This document shows, in pieces, positions 9,956 to 19,967 of a DNA stretch of 64,000 nucleotides. A program made the position numbers and the translations under genes. A model generated the notes under the pieces. That model was not told where the DNA came from, ran no database searches, and saw nothing but the letters and a program-made list of their open reading frames with translations. Numbering within the stretch: position 1 is the stretch's first letter; each line of letters starts with the position of its first letter. Source of the DNA: Cellvibrio sp. KY-GH-1 (lineage in GTDB: Bacteria > Pseudomonadota > Gammaproteobacteria > Pseudomonadales > Cellvibrionaceae); contig NZ_CP031728.1 in assembly GCF_008806975.1 (NCBI RefSeq), positions 1,550,001-1,614,000 of the forward strand, in the 5' to 3' direction.

Positions 9956-10012
9956 TGGCTGCAATCGGGCTGTGCACTTACGCGGCCCGCCTTGTTATGC
10001 AATGAGCCACTT

Positions 10013-11095
10013 ATGACCAATAGCGATTTTTCCCCTGCCCGATATCAACAACAACTAGACGCAAAACTTGCCAAAATCCAACAGGATTTTGGCGAATTCC
10101 TTTTGCCGGAAATACAAGTATTTCCCTCTACCGAGCAGCATTACCGCATGCGCGCAGAATTTCGTGTATGGCATAAGCAAGCACTCTCCGACTATGTCAT
10201 GTTTGATGAGGCCAAACATCCCTACGCGATTCACGAATTTCCGGTTGGCTCGGCGTTAATGAACCAATTAATGCCTGCGTTATTAGCAGCAATTAATGAG
10301 GATGAGTTACTCCGCCACAAACTTTACCAAGTGGATTTTCTTACCACCCAAAGTGGTGAAGCACTGGTTACCCTGATTTATCACAAACCCTTAACTGAAG
10401 ATTGGGTTGTCAAAGCAAAAACACTGAAACAACAACTGGGGATTGATATTGTCGGCCGCAGCCGCAAACAGCGGTTACTGGTGGAGCGGGATCACGTGAT
10501 CGAGCGCATGCAGGTATTAGGGCGAGAGTATTTTTACCAGCAGGTCGAAGCCAGTTTTACCCAACCTAATGCCGGCGTATGTCAATCCATGTTGAGCTGG
10601 GCAGTAGAAAACAGCCGAGGATTTGGCGGGGACTTGTTGGAGCTTTATTGCGGTAACGGTAACTTCACCTTACCTCTGGCACAAAACTTTAACAAAGTCT
10701 TGGCCACCGAAGTGTCAAAAACCTCTGTTGATTCGGCGCAATACAATATTGCACGTAACCAGGTTGATAACATTCAGATCGCGCGCATGTCGAGCGAGGA
10801 ATTTTCGCAGGCGATGGACGGTGTGCGCGAGTTCAATCGCTTACGTCATGTGAATTTAATGGATTACAACTTTTCCAGTATTTTTGTCGACCCGCCCCGT
10901 GCGGGACTTGACCCACACACGACTAGCATTACGCAGCGCTTCGACAACATTATTTATATATCCTGCAATCCGGATACGCTGCGCGATAACTTACGCACCA
11001 TCACCCAAACTCATCAGATCAAAGCGTTTGCCCTGTTTGATCAATTCCCTTACACCCACCACGCGGAGTGTGGTGTGATCCTGCAGAAAAAATAA
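10013..11095 (+). CDS. trmA: tRNA (uracil-5-)-methyltransferase
   Basis: A 360-residue SAM-dependent methyltransferase that makes m5U54 in the T loop of tRNA. The SAM-binding motif ELYCGNGNFTLPLA, the VDPPRAG motif, the catalytic cysteine in YISCNPDTL and the late HHAECG motif carrying the general-base Glu all match TrmA. The absence of an N-terminal iron-sulfur or TRAM domain separates it from RlmC/RlmD. The ATG at 10013 fits the usual TrmA N-terminus; an upstream ATG seven codons earlier is less likely. Confidence 0.95.
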   Translation: MTNSDFSPARYQQQLDAKLAKIQQDFGEFLLPEIQVFPSTEQHYRMRAEFRVWHKQALSDYVMFDEAKHPYAIHEFPVGSALMNQLMPALLAAINEDELLRHKLYQVDFLTTQSGEALVTLIYHKPLTEDWVVKAKTLKQQLGIDIVGRSRKQRLLVERDHVIERMQVLGREYFYQQVEASFTQPNAGVCQSMLSWAVENSRGFGGDLLELYCGNGNFTLPLAQNFNKVLATEVSKTSVDSAQYNIARNQVDNIQIARMSSEEFSQAMDGVREFNRLRHVNLMDYNFSSIFVDPPRAGLDPHTTSITQRFDNIIYISCNPDTLRDNLRTITQTHQIKAFALFDQFPYTHHAECGVILQKK

Positions 11096-11110
11096 TTTTC
11101 TCGAATATCA

Positions 11111-11629
11111 CTATTGATTTATCGCAAAACCCTGCGTCATATAAAACGCTGGCCCAGTATAAGAATCCAAATGCTGTTGCTGGGCTGGCGTTAAGCCGAC
11201 AAACTCATTGAAACCCATCTTCTGCCAAAAACCTCTGGAATCCTGCACCGAAACCAATGCGGCTCCAACCAACCGACGGGATTTTGCCTGTAGTAACGCA
11301 TGGTTAACCAGCAATGGTCCCAAACCACAACCTGCTGCGGATTTACTGATTGCCAGATCATGCAGATACAAATGATCCGCATCGCGTTTGTGTGCAAACT
11401 CACTACCCCAGGGAGTTACTGCGCCTTTATGAGATAGGTACCCCACCAAATACCCACATACACCTTGTTCACCTTCAACCACCCAGCAAGTATCAGGAAC
11501 ATTATCGAGACGCGCCGCAATAATTGCTCCGCTCTCCACCATTTCATCTAAATAGGCTTCCGACTGAATACGCAGCACATCGTCCAAGTCGCTGACCTGC
11601 ATTACGCGACACGAAAATAACCCTGACAT
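11111..11629 (-). CDS. GNAT family N-acetyltransferase
   Basis: A 172-residue acetyltransferase fold. The acetyl-CoA binding region is LYLHDLAISKSAAGCGLGPLL, a slightly degenerate version of the V-x-x-x-x-R/Q-G-x-G motif, followed by GFWQKMGFNEF near the C-terminus. The substrate is unknown. Its ATG overlaps the stop codon of the DUF2489 gene upstream (TAATG), which indicates coupled translation. It is convergent with trmA. Confidence 0.75.
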   Translation of the reverse strand: MSGLFSCRVMQVSDLDDVLRIQSEAYLDEMVESGAIIAARLDNVPDTCWVVEGEQGVCGYLVGYLSHKGAVTPWGSEFAHKRDADHLYLHDLAISKSAAGCGLGPLLVNHALLQAKSRRLVGAALVSVQDSRGFWQKMGFNEFVGLTPAQQQHLDSYTGPAFYMTQGFAINQ

Positions 11630-12102
11630 TAAAACGTCCTGCCTTGAATGCGTTTTGCGGCATCCATAACAAAATCATTAAACGTAGATTCATGACGCAA
11701 ACGTTCAATATCAAATTGATTTTGCTCAGCTTTGGACAACTGTTTCCAAGCTTCCAGATAAGGAATATGCGCTGTTTTTTCGCGCAATTGATACAACGCA
11801 GAAAACTCCTCTTTAACGGCAACCTGAACATTCAGAGAATCCAGGCAACCCGTAATACGTATGCAGGCTTCGGTTAAGGTGAGTTCATCGTTGTGCAATG
11901 CCTGAGCGAGAATCTGGATACTTTTATTTAACCATTCACGCTGCTCACGCTGTGCTTTTTGATTGGCGTCTTCCAATGCTTGGAGTTTCGCCTCACGCTC
12001 TTTTTGCTGACGATACACCTTGTATACCAAACGTGCTGCAATGGTTGATAACACCAAAATAATGAGGGCGCCTAGCGCAAGAAAAGACCACAACCAATTC
12101 AT
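11629..12102 (-). CDS. DUF2489 membrane-anchored protein
   Basis: A 157-residue protein with one N-terminal membrane segment (about residues 3-25), a basic Gln/Glu-rich coiled stretch, and a cytoplasmic domain with CIRITGCLDSL and a late DIERLRHES pattern typical of DUF2489. Function is unknown. It overlaps the GNAT gene at its stop codon. Confidence 0.7.
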   Translation of the reverse strand: MNWLWSFLALGALIILVLSTIAARLVYKVYRQQKEREAKLQALEDANQKAQREQREWLNKSIQILAQALHNDELTLTEACIRITGCLDSLNVQVAVKEEFSALYQLREKTAHIPYLEAWKQLSKAEQNQFDIERLRHESTFNDFVMDAAKRIQGRTF

Positions 12103-12198
12103 AAACCATCTCTACATTTCACGAATAACCACACAACCGGAATCGACTAACATCGATCAATTGCCGCCAATCAATTAACACCTATCGGTAAAAATCAA

Positions 12199-13728
12199 TC
12201 AGCTATTTTCGCCAGTGTCTTCCGTTATTTCTTCCAACAACAGCGTGTCTGCTTCGACCCCGGCATCCTCGAGCAACGCACCAGAAATACTACGCTTGGT
12301 TTTTGCTCCCAGGCGTCGAATATCATCAACACGTTTCACCAAGTTGCCGCGCCCCGTTTGCAGACGCTCGCGCGCCTTAGCGTAGGACTCCTGGGTTTTA
12401 TTGATGGCATTACCAATTGCATCCAACGATTCCAACAAGAGTACAAATTGGTCGTGCAGCGCCCCCGCTTCTTTCGCGATGCGTTCGGCATTTTTATTTT
12501 GCTTCTCATACCGCCAGATATTTTCTACTGTACGCAAGGTTGCAAGCAAGGTCGTTGGACTAACCAGTACGATGTGGCGATCATAGGCTTCGCGATACAG
12601 CGCTGGCTCATGCTGCAACGCAAGCATAAATGCCGCCTCAATCGGGATAAAAATAAAAACGAAATCCAGCGCTTTTATACCATCTATTTTTTCGTAATCT
12701 TTAATACTTAAACCCTTGATATGACTTCGCAGCGAGTTGATATGCCCCGCAAGAAATTGCTTGCGTTCAGATTCATCATCACTGCTGCAATATTTTTCGT
12801 AATCGACCAATGAGCACTTGGCGTCAATCACTATATCTTTACTTTCCGGCAAATGGATAATCACATCCGGCATTAACCGGCTACCGTCGGCACCGGTGAA
12901 ATTCACCTGTGTATCGTATTCGCGCCCTTTCTGTAAGCCGGACTCTTCCAGCAAACGCTCCAGCACAACTTCCCCCCAGTTGCCTTGGGCTTTGGTATTG
13001 CCTTTTAGCGCTTGCGCGAGGTTAACGGCATCCTCACCAATTTTTTGCGCCTGCTTCTGTAGCTCGACCACCTGACCAGCCAAGCGATTGCGCTCGGCAT
13101 TTTCTTTTTCGTAAACATCTTCCACTTTTTTGCGAAACTCACTGAGCTGTAGCTTCAGCGGGTCCAGGGTGCTATCCAACAACGTCTTACTATTACTGCT
13201 GAATTGTTGTTGCTTGTTATCAAAAATTTTATTGGCGAGATTTTCGAACTCCTTGGCCAGATCTGCTTTGGCGTTTTGCAACAGTGCCAGTTGCTCGGCG
13301 AAATGTTTGCGCTCTTGCTCGAGGCGAGTTTGCAGCTCAGTGGTATTTTTTTCTAGCAGGGTCAGTTGCTCATCTTTGCGCTGCGATTGCTCCTGCAAAG
13401 CGTCGAAGTGACGGGTTTTTTCGCGCAACCCCGCAGATTCCTGACGACTTTCCCCCAGCTCCTGCTGCAACAGTTGCACCTGCTGCTGGGCGCCTTGGAA
13501 CTGGCTCTTCAGTTCAACTAATTGTTGCTTGAGTTGGGCAGACTCTTGCTGCAGGCTGGCCTCACGCAAGGCGTGGCTATGCTGCACTTGCTGTTGCGCG
13601 GCCTCCAGCTCAACGGTTTTAGCCAATATCGCCTGGTCCTGGCGACGCCCCAGCAACCAATACACCAGCAACGCACCAATGACTACTCCCGCCAAGGCGG
13701 CCAGAAGGAGAATAAGGGATGAACTCAC
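12199..13728 (-). CDS. rmuC: DNA recombination protein RmuC
   Basis: A 509-residue protein with an N-terminal membrane anchor (about residues 4-26), a long coiled coil (about 35-190), and the conserved RmuC core containing GNWGEVVLERLLEESGL, PDVIIHLPE and DAKCSLVDYEKY, which has a PD-(D/E)XK-like nuclease fold. RmuC limits inversions and rearrangements at short repeats. The GTG at 13728 was chosen because GGAG lies seven bases upstream and it places the hydrophobic anchor at the N-terminus. It is divergent from murI. Confidence 0.9.
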   Translation of the reverse strand: MSSSLILLLAALAGVVIGALLVYWLLGRRQDQAILAKTVELEAAQQQVQHSHALREASLQQESAQLKQQLVELKSQFQGAQQQVQLLQQELGESRQESAGLREKTRHFDALQEQSQRKDEQLTLLEKNTTELQTRLEQERKHFAEQLALLQNAKADLAKEFENLANKIFDNKQQQFSSNSKTLLDSTLDPLKLQLSEFRKKVEDVYEKENAERNRLAGQVVELQKQAQKIGEDAVNLAQALKGNTKAQGNWGEVVLERLLEESGLQKGREYDTQVNFTGADGSRLMPDVIIHLPESKDIVIDAKCSLVDYEKYCSSDDESERKQFLAGHINSLRSHIKGLSIKDYEKIDGIKALDFVFIFIPIEAAFMLALQHEPALYREAYDRHIVLVSPTTLLATLRTVENIWRYEKQNKNAERIAKEAGALHDQFVLLLESLDAIGNAINKTQESYAKARERLQTGRGNLVKRVDDIRRLGAKTKRSISGALLEDAGVEADTLLLEEITEDTGENS

Positions 13729-13839
13729 AGGAAAACTCCAGAATGTAAACGCCGCTAGGCATAAATGGCCCCGGCCGTTAAAATCGGCAGCCATTTTAGC
13801 AATACTTGCCCACTTTCAGGCGATTTGATTGACCCGCAC

Positions 13840-14688
13840 ATGACCGATTCCCTAAGTAGCTCTACTCAAACCAACACAGATTCCAGCCTTGAGCCGCGCG
13901 TTCTGGTGTTCGACTCCGGTGTTGGAGGCTTGAGCGTAGCCCGTGAAATTCAGCAACGCTTGCCTGGACTATCACTGGTTTATGCCTCGGATAATGGCTT
14001 TTTTCCTTATGGCACCAAGGGTGAAGCCGAGTTGATTGCCCGGGTGGACAAGGTTATTAATACCCTGCTGCGGCAATACCCGGTCGATATTCTGGTGATC
14101 GCCTGCAATACCGCCAGTACACTCACCCTGCCCCATTTACGCAGCCAGCTGACTTTGCCAATTGTGGGTGTTGTCCCCGCCATTAAACCTGCGGCGCAGC
14201 AAACACAAACAGGGGTAATAGGTTTACTCGCCACGCCCGCTACTGTGGCGCGCCCTTATACCCATGAGTTGATTCGTGAATACGCGCCCCGATGCGAAGT
14301 CATTTCATTAGGTAGCAGTGAATTGGTACAGCTCGCAGAACAAAAATTGCGCGGAGAAAGTATTGAACAAGCGGCGATCGCGCAAATTATTCATTCATTG
14401 CTTGCGCATGAGCAATCAGCCCACATGGACAGACTGGTTTTAGCCTGCACCCACTTCCCGTTATTAAAAGAAGAGCTTGCTACTGAGTTGCCCGCAAGCG
14501 TTCAAATGATTGACTCTGGCGAAGCAATTGCACGGCGAGTTGAATACCTACTACAAGGCAGGATGGGAACTACCGCAATACCATCAGAAAATATTGCGGT
14601 ATTTACCAAACAAACCACTGAAGCAGAACGACTGGAAGCAGCGTTGAAAAATTTTGGAATTTATCGTCAGGATTATTTGGCAATCTAA
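13840..14688 (+). CDS. murI: glutamate racemase
   Basis: A 282-residue cofactor-independent racemase that makes D-glutamate for peptidoglycan. The motifs VFDSGVGG (proton-shuttling Asp and Ser), YASDNGFFPYG, the first catalytic cysteine in IACNTAST and the second in ACTHFPLL are all present. The ATG at 13840 gives a short polar leader before the core; an upstream start at 13765 would add a 25-residue sequence not typical of MurI. Confidence 0.95.
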   Translation: MTDSLSSSTQTNTDSSLEPRVLVFDSGVGGLSVAREIQQRLPGLSLVYASDNGFFPYGTKGEAELIARVDKVINTLLRQYPVDILVIACNTASTLTLPHLRSQLTLPIVGVVPAIKPAAQQTQTGVIGLLATPATVARPYTHELIREYAPRCEVISLGSSELVQLAEQKLRGESIEQAAIAQIIHSLLAHEQSAHMDRLVLACTHFPLLKEELATELPASVQMIDSGEAIARRVEYLLQGRMGTTAIPSENIAVFTKQTTEAERLEAALKNFGIYRQDYLAI

Positions 14689-14724
14689 CTCGCGGGTCCG
14701 CTCCATAGCCGCCCGTTACATTGC

Positions 14725-15237
14725 TTAGCTAACCAAACGCAATTCATGCCCATCCGGTTGCAGGTGACGCAAAATATCCATACTGGTAATAACACCCACG
14801 GCAATTTTGTGCTCGGTGACAACCACTCGGTGAATATTATTGCGCACCATGACCGCAGCAACCTCACTCACACTAGCATCCTGCCGGACACTAATAATTT
14901 CTTTTTGCATAATTTGATGCACGGTGCAGTTTTGTTCAGCACGGCCACTCCACTCACGCAAACTGGTTTCATCCAGATCAATTTCACAACTTTCTCGATA
15001 ATAGTTGCGCAGCGCTTCGCGGCGGCGGCTCTCCTCCATGTTGCTGAATTTAAAAATATCCGACACGGTTACCACGCCTACCAGCTCATGGTCAGAAGCA
15101 ATAACCGGGGCACCAGAAATACCGTGCTTGATAAAAAAATCGGCCAAGCGACGAATAGTCCAGCCCTCATAGGCGCTCAGTAGCATTTTACTCATAATGG
15201 TCTTGGCGGTTGCGGCGTTATTATTAGTTGCAGACAT
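14725..15237 (-). CDS. CBS domain pair protein
   Basis: A 170-residue protein consisting of two CBS motifs. The first has TIRRLADFFIKHGISGAPVI and VGVVTVSDIFKF. The second has VRQDASVSEVAAVMVRNNIH and VGVITSMDILRHL. Such pairs bind adenosine nucleotides; the partner protein is not identifiable. The ATG at 15237 is supported by an AGGA eight bases upstream; the longer frame to 15285 lacks this. Confidence 0.85.
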   Translation of the reverse strand: MSATNNNAATAKTIMSKMLLSAYEGWTIRRLADFFIKHGISGAPVIASDHELVGVVTVSDIFKFSNMEESRRREALRNYYRESCEIDLDETSLREWSGRAEQNCTVHQIMQKEIISVRQDASVSEVAAVMVRNNIHRVVVTEHKIAVGVITSMDILRHLQPDGHELRLVS

Positions 15238-15403
15238 ATCAGGTTCCTCATGCAAGTTTTTCTGCGGGAAAGGGAAACGCCACATAAGTATTGACCGTTA
15301 AATCAATCAGGGCAGACATAACTCGTAAAATGCTGACTAATAATTAGATTGTTTTGGCATTAAAGGCCATTTAAAAAACGAGGAAGCAACTATGGTGACC
15401 AAT

Positions 15404-15438
15404 AAAAAACCGCCGGCAGTTAGCTGACGGCGGTTTTT
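15404..15438 (-). terminator. terminator after the MFS transporter gene
   Basis: An inverted repeat AAAACCGCC...GGCGGTTTT with A and T runs on both sides, 54 bases downstream of the MFS gene stop on the minus strand. The symmetrical flanks would let it work in both directions. Confidence 0.85.
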
Positions 15439-15491
15439 CAGGATCAAGGAATTATTGAATTAATTATCAACAATACTGTAAACAATAAAAA

Positions 15492-16910
15492 TTACAAATC
15501 GGTAATTGGTTTGTATTTAGGAACCAGCAAACGCATAACAAACCAGGCGATTAGGTAAGCGGTTGCACAGATCGCAAACATAATGCTGTAACCCATCGCG
15601 GTATTACCCATTTTTTCAAAGTGATCAAACAATCCACCGCCCAGCTTATTCAGCAACACGCCACCCATACCGCCGGCAAATCCCCCGATCCCCACAACTG
15701 AACCTACCGCTTTTTTCGGGAACATATCAGACACAGTGGTGAAAATATTGGCTGACCAAGCCTGGTGCGCGGACGCACCCACAGCAATCAGCAGAATGGG
15801 AATCCACACCGAAATGTGCCCCAAGGGTTGGGCCAGCAACACCACCAAGGGAAACAGGGCAATCACCAACATGGCTGTACGGCGTGCATTAAACGCATCC
15901 ATCCCCTTTTTAATGAAATAGCCGGGGAAGGCACCGCCGCCGATACTACCGAACATAGTTAACGTATAAATAAGCGCGATCGGCAGCGCAATTTCAGTTT
16001 TTTGCATGCCGTACTGTTTACCCAAATAGATTGGCAACCAAAACAGGAAGAACCACCAAACACCGTCGGTCATAAATTTGCCGAAGGCAAAAGCCCAGGT
16101 TTGACGGTAGCTCAAGAGCGTAAACCAGGAGGTTTTTACCTGCTCTTCAACGGCTTCACTTTCAGCAACGTCAGAGTTGATGTAAGCACGCTCGGAATCA
16201 GTTAGCCGCTTTTGCTCGCTCGGCTTGTCGTACCACACCCACCAGAACACAATCCACGCGAGGCCGATGACGCCAACAATAATAAATGCCCACTGCCAAC
16301 CCCACATCACTCCAATAACCGGTACAGTCAAAGGGGCAAGGATTGCACCTACGTTAGCGCCCGAGTTAAAAATACCCGTGGCAAAAGAGCGCTCTTTTTT
16401 GGGGAAATATTCGGCGGTTGCTTTAATAGCCGCCGGAAAGTTACCCGCTTCACCAAATGCCAGCACGGCGCGCGCGATCATAAAACCGGCTACCGAATAG
16501 GCCGTAATCGCAGCTACACCATTCACAGTACCGCTGGCCTGGTCGATATCCGCCAATCCAATCCAACTCAGGAAGGTATAAAAACCAGCGCCCATTTCGT
16601 AGGCAAACGCATGAATTGCCGCACCGACAGACCAAATAGCGATAGCGATGATGTATCCGTTCTTGGTGCCAAACTTATCAATAAAGCGCCCCGCAAAAAT
16701 CATGGAGATCGCATAAACAAAGGTAAAAAGGGCCGTGATATTGCCGTAATCGTTGTTATTCCAATGGTAGAGTTGCATCAACTCTGGAGACAGCAGGCTT
16801 AATACCTGGCGATCGAGATAGTTAACCGTGGTAGCGAAAAACAACAGACCACAAATAGTCCAACGGTAGTTGCCAACGGACTGTTGGCCAAGGGCGGTTT
16901 GCTGGTTCAT
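15492..16910 (-). CDS. MFS transporter, hexuronate (ExuT-like, ACS family)
   Basis: A 472-residue inner-membrane carrier with about 12 hydrophobic segments. The start NYRWTICGLLFFATTVNYLDRQ, the AGRFIDKFGTKNG loop, and the GEAGNFPAAIKATAEYFPKKER segment after the fourth helix are hallmarks of the anion:cation symporter family that includes ExuT and glucarate transporters. Likely substrates are galacturonate, glucuronate or related acids imported with protons. This would suit a plant-polysaccharide degrader. No uronate catabolic gene lies next to it. Confidence 0.85.
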   Translation of the reverse strand: MNQQTALGQQSVGNYRWTICGLLFFATTVNYLDRQVLSLLSPELMQLYHWNNNDYGNITALFTFVYAISMIFAGRFIDKFGTKNGYIIAIAIWSVGAAIHAFAYEMGAGFYTFLSWIGLADIDQASGTVNGVAAITAYSVAGFMIARAVLAFGEAGNFPAAIKATAEYFPKKERSFATGIFNSGANVGAILAPLTVPVIGVMWGWQWAFIIVGVIGLAWIVFWWVWYDKPSEQKRLTDSERAYINSDVAESEAVEEQVKTSWFTLLSYRQTWAFAFGKFMTDGVWWFFLFWLPIYLGKQYGMQKTEIALPIALIYTLTMFGSIGGGAFPGYFIKKGMDAFNARRTAMLVIALFPLVVLLAQPLGHISVWIPILLIAVGASAHQAWSANIFTTVSDMFPKKAVGSVVGIGGFAGGMGGVLLNKLGGGLFDHFEKMGNTAMGYSIMFAICATAYLIAWFVMRLLVPKYKPITDL

Positions 16911-17249
16911 AAGGTCACATGCTTATAGTTATGGAATACAAAGGGAATCATAGCCGCGTTAAGCAAGATTGCTAAAAAGTCACGCCGACTAATGAAACAC
17001 TCACCTGTTTGTATTGACCTTAGGTGCCGGGGGTATCTGCATAAGCACTGATGAAGTAGATGCAGATGAAGTATTTGGTGCTATTTATTATGCGGCGAAA
17101 ATTAGCATGTTTCCCGCCACCAAACAAGCCGCAAGGATTGCAAAGTCGTTGTCCAACAATTACTTATCTGCTGACTTATAACCAAAAAACTGTTGCCTAA
17201 CCGACTCTACTGCCATAATTGCCCAACCTCACTAGCGTCAGAAAAAATC
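16911..17249. other. intergenic region between divergent genes
   Basis: This 339-base gap separates the ExuT-like gene (minus) and the nuclease gene (plus) and should contain promoters for both. It includes a repeated GATGAAGTA word (two copies near 17050-17080), but I see no convincing operator or small gene. Confidence 0.4.
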
Positions 17250-19967
17250 ATGGTCGATACCTATTTCGATATAACCCCCTACTTGCCAGCCATCAACAAC
17301 GGCGAATTGATCATTACGGCTAACAATCGCCTGCGCAACCACATGTTGCGCGCTTATGGAAAGCGGCAGCAGCAACCGGTTTGGGCCAGCCCCCGCATTT
17401 ATTCGCTCAGCCAATGGATCGACCTCAACTGGGCACAATTGCAGCGACGCGCCTATGCGCCGGCTGCGCGTCAAATTATTAATAACCTGCAGCGCCAGGC
17501 ATTGTGGGAAAAAATCATCAGCCACTCGTCGCTCGCTGCCGCCCTCTTACAGCCAGAGCCGCTGGCCCAAGCGGCAGATAGCGCTCTGCGCAACCTTGAA
17601 TTGTGGCAGCTAACCGAAGAGGACGTACGCAATGCGGAGCCACAATTGAATGTGGCAAGTAATAGTTACTGCTGGCTCACCTGGCTGGGGGAATTTCGCG
17701 CAAAAATTGCAAGCCTGGGGTTTATTACGCTGGAAAATGCCATCGCAATTTTAGTTGATGCCTGTCAACATTTTTCGATTCCGCAAGAACCGGTAATCCA
17801 CCTCACCGGCTTTGACGACATTCCACCGCTGCACCAGGATTTAATCAACAGCGCCTGCCAGCAGTTAAATACCATCAAAATAGAAAACCAGTCGGTGCAA
17901 TTGCTACGCACTGAAACCAATAGCATTGAACAGGAAATTCGCAGTGCCGCGCTTTGGAGCAAGCAGCAACTGGAGCAAACCCCGGAGGCGATGATCGGCA
18001 TAATTGTGCCCAACCTCGGTCAGTGCCGTGATCAGGTGGAACGCATCTTTGTCGAGGTCTTCGAACCACTGGCACTGCTACCAGATCAACCGCGCTACAC
18101 CTTACCGTTTAACTTTTCCGCCGGCACCCCGTTGGGCGCGACACCGATTATTGCGGCGACCTTGGATTTATTGGAGTTACAAAAATCCACGTGGGATCTG
18201 GAAAGTATTTGTCATCTGTTGCTGTCGCCTTTCTTTAGCGATGCCGACAACGAACTCGTATTGCGAACCCATTTGATTACCTCATTGCGCAAGTTGGGAA
18301 AATTTACCATTAGCCTGAGCGATATTCGCTACTTCTGTAAAAAAATAGCGGATCAACTTGGCATTGCTGAAAACGACACCAGTTTAAGCACACGCTTAAT
18401 TCAATTGGAAAATTATCGCCGCCAAACCTACGGCAATCACAGTGCTCACTACTGGAGCGATTTTTTTCAAAGCCATTTGAATTTACTCGGTTGGCCAGGT
18501 ACACGCCGGTTGGATAGCCAGGAGCACCAACAACTCAGTCAATGGAATAGCTTACTGGAAAATTTTGTGCAGCTGGACAACACCGGGATTCAATTTTCAT
18601 ATCTCGCGGCTGTGCAACAGCTCCGCACCATTGCAGGTAAAACACCCTTTCAGGCGCAGACGCCCCATTCGCCAGTTCAAATCCTTGGTGCGCTGGAAGG
18701 CGCCGGTTTGCAATTCAGCCATTGCTGGGTGATGGGCTTGCATCATCGCCAATGGCCACCCGTGCCCGCACCTAATCCGTTACTGCCCACTAATTTACAA
18801 CGCACCCACAAAATGCCGCACGCCAGTGCTGAACGTGAACTGGCATTTGCACGGGCGTTGACGGCGCATTATCGCCAATGCGCATCACAAGTTATTTTCA
18901 GTTCGGCACACAACGATGACGGCAGTGAACTCAGCCCCAGTGCCTTAATACGTAGCTGGCCACTCACGCCGGTTCAGCAACTCATCGCAAGTGAACAAAC
19001 CGCCAGCGCACACAACTACCAACAAATAGCCGCACAAAAAGCGCTGCAACCTATTCGCGCGGCACAAGCACCCGCACTGCAAATTGCGGAAGAACCGGTG
19101 CGCGGTGGTGCCAACTTATTTAAAGAACAAGCCGCCTGCCCGTTTAATGCCTTTGCGCGCTTGCGTTTAGGTGCGACACGTATCGATGACCCCATCGCCG
19201 GTTTCACACCCATTGAACGCGGCAATTTATTGCACGATGCACTGGCAGTTATCTGGCGCGAATTAAAAAATCAAGCAACGTTATTAGCACTGGATGATGC
19301 CGCACTTACTACTCTGGTAAATCACACCACGCAAGCGGCGGTAGATACCGTCAAACAAAAACGCGGCACCAGTATTGGTGTTATCTATGCACAGCTTGAA
19401 CAAGAGCGCTTGCAGCAATTAATACTGGAATGGCTCGCACTGGAAAAAATGCGGCCGGCATTTAGCCTGGTGGCGATTGAGCAGGAGGTTGAAATTGATT
19501 TCGCTGGATTGCCTCTAAAACTACGCATTGACCGTATCGACCAACTTGAACAGAGCGGCGAATTAATTCTGATCGATTACAAATCCGGTAGCCCCAGCGT
19601 TAAAAGCTGGCAAGGCAACCGTATGGACGAACCGCAATTACCGCTCTACGCTGTCACGTCAGAAAGCCCGGTAACCGCTATCAGCTTTGCGCAGATTAAC
19701 GCCAAGGCCATGAAATGGCTGGGTACGGGCGAATTGCAAATACAACACCCGGGTATTGAAACTGGAAAAATCAGTTGGCAAGAACAAATAGATACCTGGA
19801 CACAGGATTTACAACAACTCGCCCAAGCATTTATTCAAGGCGATGCGCGCGTAGATATGAAAAACTCAACTGCAGCACAATATGCTGAAGATTTATTACC
19901 GCTCAACCGCTTACTGGAACAGGACGCCGTAGAAAATTTCCTACAGGTAAATGGAGGAGCTAACTAA
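17250..19967 (+). CDS. AddB-like DNA repair nuclease
   Basis: A 905-residue protein of the kind annotated as a probable DNA repair protein encoded next to a UvrD-type helicase. The N-terminal two thirds resemble an inactive helicase-like scaffold as in AddB/RecC. The C-terminal domain is PD-(D/E)XK nuclease-like (LRIDRIDQLEQSGELILIDY followed by KSGSP). It probably works with the next gene product in processing double-strand breaks. ATG 17250 is preferred over a TTG at 17193 because MVDTYFDITPYL looks like a natural N-terminus. Its stop codon TAA overlaps the ATG of the helicase gene (TAATG). Confidence 0.8.
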   Translation: MVDTYFDITPYLPAINNGELIITANNRLRNHMLRAYGKRQQQPVWASPRIYSLSQWIDLNWAQLQRRAYAPAARQIINNLQRQALWEKIISHSSLAAALLQPEPLAQAADSALRNLELWQLTEEDVRNAEPQLNVASNSYCWLTWLGEFRAKIASLGFITLENAIAILVDACQHFSIPQEPVIHLTGFDDIPPLHQDLINSACQQLNTIKIENQSVQLLRTETNSIEQEIRSAALWSKQQLEQTPEAMIGIIVPNLGQCRDQVERIFVEVFEPLALLPDQPRYTLPFNFSAGTPLGATPIIAATLDLLELQKSTWDLESICHLLLSPFFSDADNELVLRTHLITSLRKLGKFTISLSDIRYFCKKIADQLGIAENDTSLSTRLIQLENYRRQTYGNHSAHYWSDFFQSHLNLLGWPGTRRLDSQEHQQLSQWNSLLENFVQLDNTGIQFSYLAAVQQLRTIAGKTPFQAQTPHSPVQILGALEGAGLQFSHCWVMGLHHRQWPPVPAPNPLLPTNLQRTHKMPHASAERELAFARALTAHYRQCASQVIFSSAHNDDGSELSPSALIRSWPLTPVQQLIASEQTASAHNYQQIAAQKALQPIRAAQAPALQIAEEPVRGGANLFKEQAACPFNAFARLRLGATRIDDPIAGFTPIERGNLLHDALAVIWRELKNQATLLALDDAALTTLVNHTTQAAVDTVKQKRGTSIGVIYAQLEQERLQQLILEWLALEKMRPAFSLVAIEQEVEIDFAGLPLKLRIDRIDQLEQSGELILIDYKSGSPSVKSWQGNRMDEPQLPLYAVTSESPVTAISFAQINAKAMKWLGTGELQIQHPGIETGKISWQEQIDTWTQDLQQLAQAFIQGDARVDMKNSTAAQYAEDLLPLNRLLEQDAVENFLQVNGGAN